The notes: generated by a model from the letters alone, not told the origin. A stretch of DNA of 64,000 nucleotides from Acidobacteriota bacterium (GCA_023436715.1 JAEZIJ010000204.1:6981-70980), one strand, 5' to 3'. Numbered from the stretch's first letter, positions 16,571-25,442 are shown. A program made the numbers and translations.

Positions 16571-18060
16571 AGACTATCTCAGCAGCAGACTTATTCTGTG
16601 GCGCCGGCGGCACCTCAACCGGTTTAGTGCGCGCATGTGAGCGGATCGGAGTGCAGCCGTCTCTGATCGCGGTGAACCACTGGGACATCGCAGTCGAGAC
16701 GCACGCGGCGAACCACCCGTGGGCGAACCACCTGTGCGCGGCGCTCGACAACATCGACCCGGCGAAGGCAGTCCCGAGCGGACGGCTGAACCTGCTCGTA
16801 GCCTCGCCCGAGTGCACACACCACAGCCTGGCTCGCGGCGGAAAGCCGTGTTCCGACCAGTCGCGCGCCTCGGCGTGGCTCGTCCTGAAGTGGCTCCAGG
16901 AACTATACGTCGAGAACGCGCTCATCGAGAACGTCCAGGAGTTCACCTCCTGGGGTCCACTGGGGGCGGACGGACGCCCGATGAAGCGCGGCCGCGGCCA
17001 GACGTTCCAAGCGTTCGTCGGAGCGCTGCGATCGCTCGGCTACCACGTAGATTGGCGGGTGCTGTGCGCCGCGGACTACGGCGACGCGACGACGCGCGAG
17101 CGGCTGTTTATCATCGCGCGCCGCGGCCGACGGAAGGCCGCTTGGCCAGAGGCGAGCCACACGCGGACACCGGAACAGGCCGAGATGTTTGGCGCGCGGC
17201 AGCCGTGGCGTCCGGCCCGGGAAATCATCGACTGGTCGATTCCTTCACAGTCGATCTTCTCGAGAAAGAAGCCGTTGGCGCCCGCGACAATCGAGCGTAT
17301 CGCGGCGGGCCTGCGCAAGTTCGGAGGGAAGTATGCCGAACCATTCCTGGTGGTGCTGCGGCGCCATGCGGACGCGCGATCTGTGAATGAGCCGCTCCCG
17401 ACCCTGACCGCGGGCGGCCAACATATCGGGCTTTGCGAGCCTTTTGTGCTGCCGATGAATCGGCGCAAAGATTGCCCGATCCCAGTCGACCACCCCATGA
17501 ACACGATCACGGCAACGAGCGCGGATTACGGCCTCGTGCAGCCGTTCATTGCCGAGCTTCGCTCCGGCAAGGACGCACGATCGATCGATGATCCGCTTTC
17601 CACTGTGACCACAAAGGGTGCGCATCACGCGCTCGTGCAGCCGTTCGTGATGAGCATGGAGCACGGGCGTCCGCGGACGTTCGTTCTTCCCGTACATCAC
17701 GGAATCCGGGACAGCCGCACGTACGACATGGACCGCCCCATGCCTACGATCACCACTGTCGATGCGTGGGGCCTCGTTGAGCCGCTGGTCGTCCAGTACA
17801 ACGGAACGGCCGACGCGCGGCCGGCTTCGGAGCCTCTCGGCTCGATCACCACACGCGACCGCTTCGGGCTCGTGACCTGTGACGGCTATGCGCTCGATAT
17901 CCACTTCCGGATGCTGCATTGGCGCGAGCTGGCGGCGGCGCACACCTTCCCCGCGGATTACAGGTTCTCCGGGAACCGCGAGCAGATCGTGAAGCAGATC
18001 GGCAACAGCGTCCCGACGGAACTGGCCGCGGCGCTTTGCGCGGAGGTGCTGGCCGCATGA
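16567..18060 (+). CDS. DNA (cytosine-5) methyltransferase
   Basis: The 497-residue enzyme has motif I DLFCGAGGTSTG (8-19) and a motif IV variant ASPECTHHS with the catalytic Cys at 83 instead of the usual P-P-C. It also has motif VI ENV (121-123), motif VIII TTRERLF (175-181) and motif X GNSVPTELA near 479. Between motifs VIII and X lie five repeats of about 28 residues (roughly 268-440) with consensus DARs...PL.TIT.....GLV.PF. Probably protects phage DNA from host restriction; no cognate restriction enzyme is present. Confidence 0.93.
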   Translation: MKTISAADLFCGAGGTSTGLVRACERIGVQPSLIAVNHWDIAVETHAANHPWANHLCAALDNIDPAKAVPSGRLNLLVASPECTHHSLARGGKPCSDQSRASAWLVLKWLQELYVENALIENVQEFTSWGPLGADGRPMKRGRGQTFQAFVGALRSLGYHVDWRVLCAADYGDATTRERLFIIARRGRRKAAWPEASHTRTPEQAEMFGARQPWRPAREIIDWSIPSQSIFSRKKPLAPATIERIAAGLRKFGGKYAEPFLVVLRRHADARSVNEPLPTLTAGGQHIGLCEPFVLPMNRRKDCPIPVDHPMNTITATSADYGLVQPFIAELRSGKDARSIDDPLSTVTTKGAHHALVQPFVMSMEHGRPRTFVLPVHHGIRDSRTYDMDRPMPTITTVDAWGLVEPLVVQYNGTADARPASEPLGSITTRDRFGLVTCDGYALDIHFRMLHWRELAAAHTFPADYRFSGNREQIVKQIGNSVPTELAAALCAEVLAA

Positions 18061-18091
18061 TTTGGGTTTGGGGTTTTTTACCTTCATCTAG

Positions 18092-18108
18092 AACATTTTC
18101 AGAATGTT
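18092..18108. promoter_or_regulatory. Inverted repeat in an AT-rich intergenic stretch
   Basis: AACATT (18092-18097) and AATGTT (18103-18108) are perfect inverted arms around 5 bases. The 18061-18150 stretch is the most AT-rich gap in the left arm and precedes a new set of genes, so it may hold a promoter and operator. No clear -35/-10 pair is visible. Confidence 0.35.
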
Positions 18109-18154
18109 ATGGTTTAGAACCTCGTGTGCCACTTGAAATGGAGGTCGCTAAGTG

Positions 18155-18304
18155 ATGACCGAATGGCGCGATGACAGGTTCGCGGAGTTGGACCGGGTGA
18201 TCGACTTGCCCCGCTGCGCCTGCGGAGAACTGTGCGATGAGCCAGGCCGGCGCCTGTGCCAACAATGCCGCATCATCCACCGCGCCGCCTCTCGGAAGCG
18301 CTGA
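18155..18304 (+). CDS. Small zinc-ribbon protein (49 residues)
   Basis: RCACGELCDEPGRRLCQQCR holds five cysteines in a zinc-ribbon arrangement. An acidic/basic N-terminal helix precedes it. GGAGGTCGC lies just upstream of the tandem GTG-ATG start. It is the first gene after the AT-rich gap. Confidence 0.55.
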   Translation: MTEWRDDRFAELDRVIDLPRCACGELCDEPGRRLCQQCRIIHRAASRKR

Positions 18305-18322
18305 CAGAGGGCTAATCCCAAG

Positions 18323-18409
18323 GTGGCGTACAGGCACACGAAGGCATGGCGGAGGCGTAACAAGGTGCGGATGTTGGTCAGGAGGAAATCTTGGAGGGAT
18401 AACAAGTGA
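18323..18409 (+). CDS. 28-codon very basic ORF before the HNH gene
   Basis: The peptide is mostly Lys and Arg (KAWRRRNKVRMLVRRKSW) and its TGA overlaps the HNH start codon. No ribosome site precedes its GTG, so translation is doubtful. The bias is striking for random sequence. Confidence 0.25.
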   Translation: MAYRHTKAWRRRNKVRMLVRRKSWRDNK

Positions 18410-18804
18410 GCCCACGTCTGCGAATCCGAATTCTCGAGCGCGACAACTACACCTGCCAGTATTGCGGAGCGCAGGCACCGCACGTAAGGCTGCACGTCGA
18501 TCACGTACTTCCGCGCTCCCGGGGCGGTGACGACAGTCCAGGGAACCTTCTCACGGCTTGCCAAGCGTGCAACCTCGGCAAAGGTGCGGTACGCATCAGG
18601 CGGCCAATTCCGACCCTGTCAGGGCAGCAGCAGCGCACATTGCGCGCTCTTGAAGCGGCGCATGAGGTTGCCTTCGACGACTGGATGGAACAGTTGGCGG
18701 TTGACGAGGCGCTATCCGACGCGCAGCCGGATGACCCGGAAGAGGAAGTGGAACCCGATTACGACGACTACGAGGAGGAGCCCTTGTATGGCGCGAACCC
18801 GTGA
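18406..18804 (+). CDS. HNH endonuclease
   Basis: The 132-residue protein has CQYCGAQ, then the catalytic LHVDHVLPRSRGGDDSPGNL and the second pair CQACNLGKG, a complete HNH/zinc site. The C-terminus is strongly acidic. HNH proteins of this size often assist packaging or nick DNA. GTG 18406 is preceded by TTGGAGGGATAA. Confidence 0.88.
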   Translation: MSPRLRIRILERDNYTCQYCGAQAPHVRLHVDHVLPRSRGGDDSPGNLLTACQACNLGKGAVRIRRPIPTLSGQQQRTLRALEAAHEVAFDDWMEQLAVDEALSDAQPDDPEEEVEPDYDDYEEEPLYGANP

Positions 18805-19612
18805 TCTCAGGCCTGGATTCTTCAAAAACGAGCAGCTCTGCGAGCTTCCGTTTGCGAACCGGCTGTTGTTCGCCGGCCTCTGGGTAATCGCTGATCGTTC
18901 CGGACGTCTGGAGGATCGTCCCAAGCGAATTCATGCGGAACTCTTCCCTTACGATCCGGACCTGAACGTCGATGTGATGCTCGAAGAACTCGATAAACGG
19001 GACTTCATCTACCGCTATATTCTGAACGAAAATTCATACATACAGATCGCGAAGTGGCACATCCACCAGCACCCTCACCCGAAGGAACCAGAAAGTTGCA
19101 TCCCCCCAATTCCTTTCGATCTTTCTGATTCTAAAGCCTGCCGTGACTTTTCCGGAACGAGCCGTGTAATTTCCGGAACCGACCGGGTATTTCCCTCTAT
19201 TCCCTCTTGTACTTCTGATACACCCCCTATAGTCCCCCTGAAGGGGGACGGAGATTTTTCTCTTCAGGAACCTCCAACCGGGAAGCCGAAGCGACCGCGC
19301 AAGAACAAACGGAAGATGGCCCAGTGGCAGCGGGAGAAGTTTGTGGAGTTCATGCGGCTTCACCCGAAAAGCGAGTACCAGGTCGCGACCGCCAATAAAG
19401 TCTGGGCCGAGAAGGTGACCAACGAGGGAGTCCTGAAGTTTGTCATGGACCGCCTGGAACACGAGATGAAGGGCGATACGACGTACATGCTTGGCTCCGG
19501 CAAATGGCTCCAGGCTGCAATCACCCTGTACGAACTTGGGTTGACCAAAAAGCCCGAACCAGTCCGCGACCCAGGCGACCTCCCTGAGTGGAAGCCGAAC
19601 TATCACGCATGA
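18788..19612 (+). CDS. Replication initiator/helicase-loader-like phage protein
   Basis: The N-terminus (RPGFFKNEQLCELPFANRLL and later DRSGRLEDRPKRIHAELFPY) matches a widespread phage replication protein N-terminal domain found next to helicase genes. A linker of about residues 110-170 is Ser/Pro-rich, and a basic helical C-terminus follows. It overlaps the HNH gene start-side and ends at an ATGA junction with dnaB, fitting a role in recruiting DnaB. Confidence 0.7.
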   Translation: MARTRDLRPGFFKNEQLCELPFANRLLFAGLWVIADRSGRLEDRPKRIHAELFPYDPDLNVDVMLEELDKRDFIYRYILNENSYIQIAKWHIHQHPHPKEPESCIPPIPFDLSDSKACRDFSGTSRVISGTDRVFPSIPSCTSDTPPIVPLKGDGDFSLQEPPTGKPKRPRKNKRKMAQWQREKFVEFMRLHPKSEYQVATANKVWAEKVTNEGVLKFVMDRLEHEMKGDTTYMLGSGKWLQAAITLYELGLTKKPEPVRDPGDLPEWKPNYHA

Positions 19613-20994
19613 CGACCACCGAACCCATCACCGAACGCGGCCTGCCGGTCAACATCGACGCTGAGCGCTTCGTGCTCGGATCGATACTGATCGACGACCA
19701 TCTCTACCCAGGCGTGGCCGCGATGCTGTGCGACGCCGATTTCGCACTTCACAAGCACCGTCTGATCTGGCGCCGCATGGTCGAACTGTACGAGTCCGGC
19801 GAGCGGATCGACCGGGTTACAGTGGCGAACGCGCTGAAAGATCACGGGCAACTTGAGTCGGTGGACGGGTTGAGTTATCTCGCCTCGCTCGACGACGGCC
19901 TGCCGCGCACCTCGAACATCGACGGCTACGTCCGAATCGTCCGCGATAAGTCGCGTCTGCGCCAGATCATCCACGCCTCACACGCCACAATCAACCGATG
20001 CATGGACGCGGACGGCGACGTGCGCGACATTCTGGCCGACGCCTCCGAGCGGCTGCTCACGATGGACGCCGGCCCGGACGAGCGCGTAGGAATGCAGACG
20101 CTCTCCGAGGTGCTCTCGGTATTCGACGGCGGAATCAACACGTTCCTTGACCCGAGCAAGCGCGCTCCGGGGCTTCAGACGGGGTTCCTGAAGTTCGACG
20201 AGATGACCGGAGGATTGCATCCCGGCGAACTCATCATCCTAGCCGCGCGCCCCGCGATGGGAAAGACGGCGCTCGCCTGCAATATCGCCCACCACGTGTC
20301 GAGCCGCGGCGGTACGGTCGCGGTGTTCTCGCTCGAGATGTCGAAGGAGGATCTATTCACGCGCATATGCTGCGCGGCCGCGCGGGTGGACTCGCAACAT
20401 TTCCGCGCCGGCAGACTGCCCCGAACCGACAAAACGCGAATGCTGACGGCCGCCGGGCAGATCGCCTCATCGCCGCTGTTTATCGATGACGCCAGTAGCC
20501 CTGACTTGATGGCCATTCGGAACAAACTGCGGAAGCTCAAGGCGAAGTACGGATTGGCGCTCGTGATCGTGGACTATCTGCAACTCATGGGCGTGCGCGG
20601 CAAAGAGAACCGCACACAGGAAGTGAGCGCGCTTTCGCGCGGGCTGAAGATCATGGCCAAGGATTTCGGAGTGCCATTCCTGGCGCTCTCGCAGTTGAGT
20701 CGGGCACTGGAACAGCGCACGGGTGGAGAGCGGCGCCCGCAGCTGAGCGACCTGCGTGAAAGCGGCAGTTTAGAGCAAGACGCAGACCTCGTGGCCTTCA
20801 TTTTCCGCGAGGAAGTCTACAAACCTGAGCGTCAAGACTTGCGCGGAATGGCCGAGCTGATCCTGGCGAAGCAGCGCAACGGCCCGACGGGGAGAACCAA
20901 CTTGGTGTTTCTGAAGCAGTACACAAAATTCGAGAACGCAGCGGCAGATTCGGAGCCGCCAGAGGGAGGGATGTTCGATGGCGACGGTGAGTGA
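19609..20994 (+). CDS. dnaB: Replicative DNA helicase DnaB
   Basis: The 461-residue protein has the DnaB N-terminal helical domain and then the RecA-like motor. Walker A is AARPAMGKTA (212-221), H1a is VFSLEMSKEDL, Walker B is LVIVDYLQLM (about 318-327), and LSQLSRALE and the ESGSLEQDAD arginine-finger region follow. It unwinds DNA at the phage fork. Start overlaps the upstream stop by 4 bases. Confidence 0.97.
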   Translation: MTTTEPITERGLPVNIDAERFVLGSILIDDHLYPGVAAMLCDADFALHKHRLIWRRMVELYESGERIDRVTVANALKDHGQLESVDGLSYLASLDDGLPRTSNIDGYVRIVRDKSRLRQIIHASHATINRCMDADGDVRDILADASERLLTMDAGPDERVGMQTLSEVLSVFDGGINTFLDPSKRAPGLQTGFLKFDEMTGGLHPGELIILAARPAMGKTALACNIAHHVSSRGGTVAVFSLEMSKEDLFTRICCAAARVDSQHFRAGRLPRTDKTRMLTAAGQIASSPLFIDDASSPDLMAIRNKLRKLKAKYGLALVIVDYLQLMGVRGKENRTQEVSALSRGLKIMAKDFGVPFLALSQLSRALEQRTGGERRPQLSDLRESGSLEQDADLVAFIFREEVYKPERQDLRGMAELILAKQRNGPTGRTNLVFLKQYTKFENAAADSEPPEGGMFDGDGE

Positions 20995-21352
20995 TCTGGT
21001 GTACGAAGCCAAGCGCGAAGCCGGCGCGCTCGTGGCCGAACTCGAACTACAACTGGGGCCGGGCGGGACGGCGATGAAAGCCTTGAAGCTCTACGAGCGC
21101 ATCGGAGCCGTCGAGCGGGCGCTACAGGAGTCGGAGAATCCGGGAGACGGTCCGATACCGCCCGGCTGCGATCGCTGCGAGCGCGGAGCATTCGGTTTCG
21201 TACCAGCCCGCGATGGCCGTGGCGTGGAGCGGTGCGATTGCGCCCGCGGGGAGTGGTTAAGAGAGCACGAGAGGGTGCGCAACGAGCGCAGGATGCGCCG
21301 CCGCAAACGGGCATCGGTGGACGTGAAACGGTTGGCGGCGGGGGAGAGATGA
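20978..21352 (+). CDS. Zinc-ribbon hypothetical protein (124 residues)
   Basis: A helical N-terminus is followed by GCDRCERGAFGFVPARDGRG and CDCARGEW, a CxxC...CxC zinc ribbon like that seen in J-type or helicase-loader proteins, then a basic tail. Begins inside dnaB. Possibly a replication accessory factor. Confidence 0.55.
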   Translation: MATVSDLVYEAKREAGALVAELELQLGPGGTAMKALKLYERIGAVERALQESENPGDGPIPPGCDRCERGAFGFVPARDGRGVERCDCARGEWLREHERVRNERRMRRRKRASVDVKRLAAGER

Positions 21353-21951
21353 AAACACTTCAGACGGAGAATGTTTTGGTGACCAATAAGACAACACTCT
21401 TGACAGATGTTTCGGCATGCGATTATCCTGAATCCAGTTCAAGCGTGGCCGGGACGCAGCCACTCGGCGGCAGTAGCCGACCCGGTGCCCCCTCGACAAT
21501 ACCCCTCTATCCAATGGCCGACAAGGTGCGTCTACTCGATGCCTTTGGTGAGTTTATTCACGAGATCGGCTCTGACGAAGCCCACAGGCTCATCCGTGAG
21601 CGCAAGGCGACGGGGATGGGGACGCGCAAGAGAATCCGAGCCGTGCAACTCACCGTTGAGCGGAAAGCAGCCGAAGACAACGGCGTTCCGGGCCGCGAAC
21701 CGCTCCCGAACGGACTGGTGGGTCAGCGGTATTCGCACAACCACGAGTCCGACGACAACGTGGAGCAGAACTGGACGCTGCGGAAACTGACCGCCGCAAG
21801 CGTGAACGCAAACGTGTTCATCCACGAATGTTTCGTCGCGAGCGTAATCTCCTGCCTGCCTGAAGGCGAGAAGCGGGCGGAGTTTCGAGCGTACCTGCGG
21901 AGCTTGCACGCGAAGAAAATCAGCGGACGCGTTGTTTCGGATCTGTCATGA
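21349..21951 (+). CDS. Hypothetical phage protein (200 residues)
   Basis: The ATG at 21349 overlaps the previous stop (ATGA). The first 60 residues are Ser/Thr/Pro-rich; the rest is mixed helix, with RKATGMGTRKRIRAVQL and a C-terminal helical domain. A TTGACA-N18-TATCCT sequence at 21400-21429 lies inside its N-terminal part and could drive the later genes. Family unknown. Confidence 0.5.
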   Translation: MKTLQTENVLVTNKTTLLTDVSACDYPESSSSVAGTQPLGGSSRPGAPSTIPLYPMADKVRLLDAFGEFIHEIGSDEAHRLIRERKATGMGTRKRIRAVQLTVERKAAEDNGVPGREPLPNGLVGQRYSHNHESDDNVEQNWTLRKLTAASVNANVFIHECFVASVISCLPEGEKRAEFRAYLRSLHAKKISGRVVSDLS

Positions 21952-22190
21952 GCCACGCCCACCAGTCCGGAGCTCGCCACTGTGCCGACCTCGCCGGCAT
22001 GTTTTCCGGCGAGGAATGGGCGCCGAAGATCCCGGAGGCACGCCCCGAGGGAGCAGGCGCGCACGAGACGGTCTCGGCGGCCGCGAACGAGAACCCACTG
22101 ATCCGCCGCCTGGACGTGAACTCGCTGGCGTCGCTGGCAGAGTTCATGGGGCTGACGGTTCAGCAGTTGATCGAACGGTATTCGAGGTAG
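21948..22190 (+). CDS. Small hypothetical protein (80 residues)
   Basis: The C-terminal DVNSLASLAEFMGLTVQQLIERYSR looks like one or two short helices. The N-terminus is His/Gly-rich. It starts in an ATGA overlap. The following 100 bases (22191-22296) hold no gene, only GC-rich dyads. Confidence 0.5.
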   Translation: MSHAHQSGARHCADLAGMFSGEEWAPKIPEARPEGAGAHETVSAAANENPLIRRLDVNSLASLAEFMGLTVQQLIERYSR

Positions 22191-22296
22191 GAGCAGGGGC
22201 GGCCGGCGCGTTGGCGCGCGCCAGGTCAGCGTAGCAGGTTGGGCTGCCACACCGGGCCGCTCCCGGGGGCAGGATATCACACACGGAGTGGACCGG

Positions 22297-22521
22297 ATGG
22301 GCAAGCTCGAACTCAGCGGAATGGGAGACCACGATCTGTTGGTGAGGATCGCCACAAAGGTCGAGGAATTGACCGGCAATGGCCAGCCAGGTCGAATGAC
22401 GCGAGCCGAAGAGGACATCCAAGGCCTGAAGTTGTGGCGCTCTTATCTGGCCGGAGCAATCGCGGTGATCCTGTTGGCGTTGACGATCGGGACGCCGATT
22501 CTGCTGGCGAAGTTGAAATGA
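22297..22521 (+). CDS. Small single-TM protein, XhlA/holin-like layout
   Basis: An amphipathic N-terminal half with polar heptads (MTRAEEDIQGLKLW) is followed by one transmembrane helix (YLAGAIAVILLALTIGTPIL) near the C-terminus and a Lys end. This layout resembles XhlA-type phage membrane proteins. A GTG at 22288 is an alternative start. It lies just before the packaging genes, away from the lysin. Confidence 0.5.
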   Translation: MGKLELSGMGDHDLLVRIATKVEELTGNGQPGRMTRAEEDIQGLKLWRSYLAGAIAVILLALTIGTPILLAKLK

Positions 22522-22679
22522 CGCACGAAGCGACAACAGGGCCGTTGGAGCGGCGGCGAACGATGCTACGGAGCCGGAGTAAAAGACTAACTTCTCTGGT
22601 AGTACTACCGCCTGCCCCGCGCTTCGCGCTCCAGCATAGCGGGAAAGAACGTTTTCGTCAAGAAGTGTTCGGCGAGTGA
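22518..22679 (+). CDS. Small basic ORF (53 residues)
   Basis: The frame opens in an ATGA overlap and closes one base before the TerS start. The product is Arg-rich (LERRRTMLRSRSKRL) with a hydrophobic middle. A perfect palindrome, GGTAGTACTACC, lies inside at 22598-22609. Coding status rests on packing alone. Confidence 0.4.
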   Translation: MTHEATTGPLERRRTMLRSRSKRLTSLVVLPPAPRFALQHSGKERFRQEVFGE

Positions 22680-22680
22680 T

Positions 22681-23256
22681 GTGGCAAAACGCGGCGGGCA
22701 ACGGAAGTATTCGGAGAAAATCGGGCGCGAAATCTGCATCCGGCTCGCGGCCGGCAAGACTCTTCGCTCAATCTGCCGGAGCCTCAAAATCGCCGAGAGC
22801 ACGGTTCGCTTGTGGGTTGTTGACGATGCAGGCCCAGGATTCGCTGCGCAGTACGCACGCTCCCGTGATTGCGGCCTCGACGTCATGGCCGATGAAATCA
22901 TTGAGATCGCGGACAAATCCCGCAAGGGCGTCAAGGTCGAACAGAAACAGATCGGCCGACAGTGCTCGGCGTGCAGCAAGGAATTGCGGTGGCGCAGCCG
23001 CTGGGAGCACAGCGCGGACGGTTCAGAGTTGTGCGATGGCGCGAAAGCAGAGAAGCTCGTCGAGGACAAGGTAGTAACCAGCGACATGATCGAGCGGTCG
23101 CGGCTCCAGGTGGACGCCCGCAAGTGGTACCTGTCCAAGCTCGCTCCGAAACGGTATGGCGACAAGCCTCTTCCCGACTCTGGAGACGACCGGCTCAACG
23201 AAGTTCTCGATTTAGCGAAGAATGGTCCTGCAAAGCCCAGCAACCCGGCCGCGTAA
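22681..23256 (+). CDS. terS: Terminase small subunit
   Basis: The 191-residue protein begins with an HTH-like segment (LAAGKTLRSICRSLKIAEST, residues about 24-43). It continues with DVMADEIIEIADKSRKG and the C-terminal VDARKWYLSKLAPKRYGDK block typical of Sf6/P22-type small terminases. The middle carries a CSACSK pair that may bind zinc. It recognises pac DNA and delivers it to TerL, whose start lies 35 bases inside this gene. Confidence 0.85.
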   Translation: MAKRGGQRKYSEKIGREICIRLAAGKTLRSICRSLKIAESTVRLWVVDDAGPGFAAQYARSRDCGLDVMADEIIEIADKSRKGVKVEQKQIGRQCSACSKELRWRSRWEHSADGSELCDGAKAEKLVEDKVVTSDMIERSRLQVDARKWYLSKLAPKRYGDKPLPDSGDDRLNEVLDLAKNGPAKPSNPAA

Positions 23257-24508
23257 ACTCCTGCCCTTCGGAGAGAAAGCGCACCGCTTCGCCTTCCGGC
23301 ACCCGCGCGAGGACCGCCGCATCACGATCCTCGAGGGCTCGGTCCGCAGCTCGAAGACCTGGGCGAGCATCGTCAAGATCGTGCTGCTCTCAAAGTACGA
23401 CGTGGCGGGCCAGCGGCTCATCACCGGGCAGTCCAAGGCGACCATCAAGTCGAACGTGCTCGCTGACCTGTTCGAGATCGTCGGCAATCGGAACCACGAC
23501 TACAACCAGCAGTCGGGCGAACTTCGGCTGTTCGATTCCTGGTGGCGCGTGCTGGGCGCGAAGGACGAGGGCTCTGAACGCGCGCTGCGCGGCGCCACTG
23601 TGGGCGTGGCGGTATCGGACGAGCTGACCTTGACGCCGAAGTCGTTCGCGATGATGCTCCAGAGCCGGCTCAGCCCGGAAGGCGCTCGGTGGTATGCCAC
23701 CACTAACCCAGACAGCCCATACCACTACGTCAAGACGGACCTGCTCGACAACCCCGACCTGGCGCCGTACCTCGAAGTGATTCACCTCGGGCTCGACGAC
23801 AACCCGAACCTGAGCGAAGAGTACAAGCAGTTCATCAAGCGGTCGTACACCGGGGTCTGGTTTCAGCGTTTCGTCGAGGGCTTGTGGGTGCTGGCCGAAG
23901 GTGCCATCTATCGCGACGTCCTGACCGGGGATGTGTTCTACGACGACGCGACGCGGCCGGAAGGACTGCTTGGCCAGGGCGGTCACGTCGAGCATTGGAT
24001 CGCGGTCGATTATGGCACCACGAACCCATGCGTGTTCCTGGACATCTACGACGACGGCCGCACGGTTTGGTGGGACCGGGAATACTACTGGGATTCAAAG
24101 TCGCAGGGCCGGCAGAAAACGGATTCCGAGTACGCGGATGATCTCATCGAGTTTGTTGCACCAGGCACCCTTGGCGGCGGCGACCAGCGCAATTGGCCGG
24201 GCGTCATCATTGACCCGAGCGCGGCCAGCTTCAAGGCCGAACTGCTGAGCCGAGGCTTCTACGTCACGGACGCTGAGAACGAGGTCGAGGACGGCATTCG
24301 GCGCGTGAGCACGATGCTCGCGCAAAAGAAGATCCGCATCAACCGCCAGCGCTGCCCGAACGGCGTGCGCGAGATGCAGAGCTATTCGTGGGACGAGAAG
24401 AAGAGCGATAAAGGCCGCGAGCAGCCGATCAAGGCGCACGATCATGTTCCCGACGCCGGCCGGTATCACTGCAATACGCGCATCAACGATTGGCGATTAG
24501 CCGCCTGA
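23222..24508 (+). CDS. terL: Terminase large subunit
   Basis: The 428-residue packaging motor has Walker A GSVRSSKT (39-46) and Walker B VAVSDE (129-134), with YATTNPDSPYH as the coupling region. The RNase-H-type nuclease has Asp residues in AVDYGTTNP (261-269), IIDPSAASF (329-337) and HDHVPDAGRY near 408. It resembles PBSX-type TerL. It overlaps terS. Confidence 0.95.
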   Translation: MVLQSPATRPRKLLPFGEKAHRFAFRHPREDRRITILEGSVRSSKTWASIVKIVLLSKYDVAGQRLITGQSKATIKSNVLADLFEIVGNRNHDYNQQSGELRLFDSWWRVLGAKDEGSERALRGATVGVAVSDELTLTPKSFAMMLQSRLSPEGARWYATTNPDSPYHYVKTDLLDNPDLAPYLEVIHLGLDDNPNLSEEYKQFIKRSYTGVWFQRFVEGLWVLAEGAIYRDVLTGDVFYDDATRPEGLLGQGGHVEHWIAVDYGTTNPCVFLDIYDDGRTVWWDREYYWDSKSQGRQKTDSEYADDLIEFVAPGTLGGGDQRNWPGVIIDPSAASFKAELLSRGFYVTDAENEVEDGIRRVSTMLAQKKIRINRQRCPNGVREMQSYSWDEKKSDKGREQPIKAHDHVPDAGRYHCNTRINDWRLAA

Positions 24509-24511
24509 CCC

Positions 24512-25315
24512 ATGACCAACCCCGCCTGGCTGCGCCTCGTGGAACTCTACCAGAACGGCCTGCTGCGCCTCCTCCCGGCAGCCGCCCTGGAGCGTCCCGA
24601 ACTACTCGAGACGCCGGAGTTCCGCGAGGCCGCCTGGAGGGTGGCGAGCAACATGGTGCAGGGCGTCGCCAAGGCGAACGCGACCTCCTGGCGGCAGGCG
24701 GCCATGAAATCGACCAACGCGCGGCGGATCTACCTCGGGCTCCAGCGGGAGATCGCCGAGGGAAAGCTCGGGCCGGAACTGCACCAGTTGGCCGTGCGGA
24801 ACGCGCAACTGATCTCGATCCTGCCCGGGGACATCGCCCGGCGCATCACGGCCCACGCCGAGGTGCTGACGCAGCGCGGGGCTCGACCGGAGGAGATCGC
24901 GCGCGAGCTTCGCAGGGTGGTGCCCACGATGGCGAAAAGCCGGATGCGGCTGATCGCTCGGACGGAAGTGAGCCGGGCGGAAACCGATCTGACCCGCCTG
25001 CGTTCCCAGCGGATCGGGATCGAATGGTACCAGTGGAGCAGTTCTCGGGATCAGCGCGTGCGCCCCTCGCATCGCAACATGGATCAGGTGCTTGTGGCCT
25101 GGGATGACGCACCGCAGCCGGAAGAACTCATTGGGCAGCGCAGCACGCTCGGGTATGGCCACGCCGGGCAGTTCCCGAATTGCCGGTGCGATTGCCTGCC
25201 AGTTGCCGACCTGGATGAGATCCGCTGGCCCGCGCGGGCCTACAGCAACGGAAGGATCGTGCGCATGTCGCGTGCGCAATTCATGCGCTTGTCCGGCCTG
25301 GAGATGGCGGCTTAG
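24512..25315 (+). CDS. MuF-like head morphogenesis protein
   Basis: The 267-residue protein has the helical MuF/SPP1-gp7-type region, with RLIARTEVSRAETDLTRLRS and the C-terminal zinc-like FPNCRCDCLPV block. Such minor head proteins enter the procapsid with the portal. Here it precedes the portal, whereas many phages have the reverse order. Its last 35 bases overlap a minus-strand small gene. Confidence 0.8.
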   Translation: MTNPAWLRLVELYQNGLLRLLPAAALERPELLETPEFREAAWRVASNMVQGVAKANATSWRQAAMKSTNARRIYLGLQREIAEGKLGPELHQLAVRNAQLISILPGDIARRITAHAEVLTQRGARPEEIARELRRVVPTMAKSRMRLIARTEVSRAETDLTRLRSQRIGIEWYQWSSSRDQRVRPSHRNMDQVLVAWDDAPQPEELIGQRSTLGYGHAGQFPNCRCDCLPVADLDEIRWPARAYSNGRIVRMSRAQFMRLSGLEMAA

Positions 25316-25442
25316 GCTTCTTCCCGCGCCTAATGAGCGCGAGCTTGTTCCCCTTGAGCATGGACACGGTGATTAACGGCTCCTCCGAGCAGGCCGCGGT
25401 GAGTCGAACCTCGACTTTGTCCGGCGATTTCCGTTTCCCCAT
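25281..25442 (-). CDS. Antisense small basic gene between MuF and portal
   Basis: A 53-codon minus-strand frame starts at ATG 25442 inside the only sizeable gap of the head operon (25316-25493). It contains KSPDKVEVRLTAACSEEPL, SMLKGNKLALIRRGKKPK. A perfect TATAAT lies 8 bases upstream of the ATG. There is almost no leader and no ribosome site, so translation would be leaderless. Likely a lysogen-expressed extra gene; function unknown. Confidence 0.5.
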   Translation of the reverse strand: MGKRKSPDKVEVRLTAACSEEPLITVSMLKGNKLALIRRGKKPKPPSPGRTSA

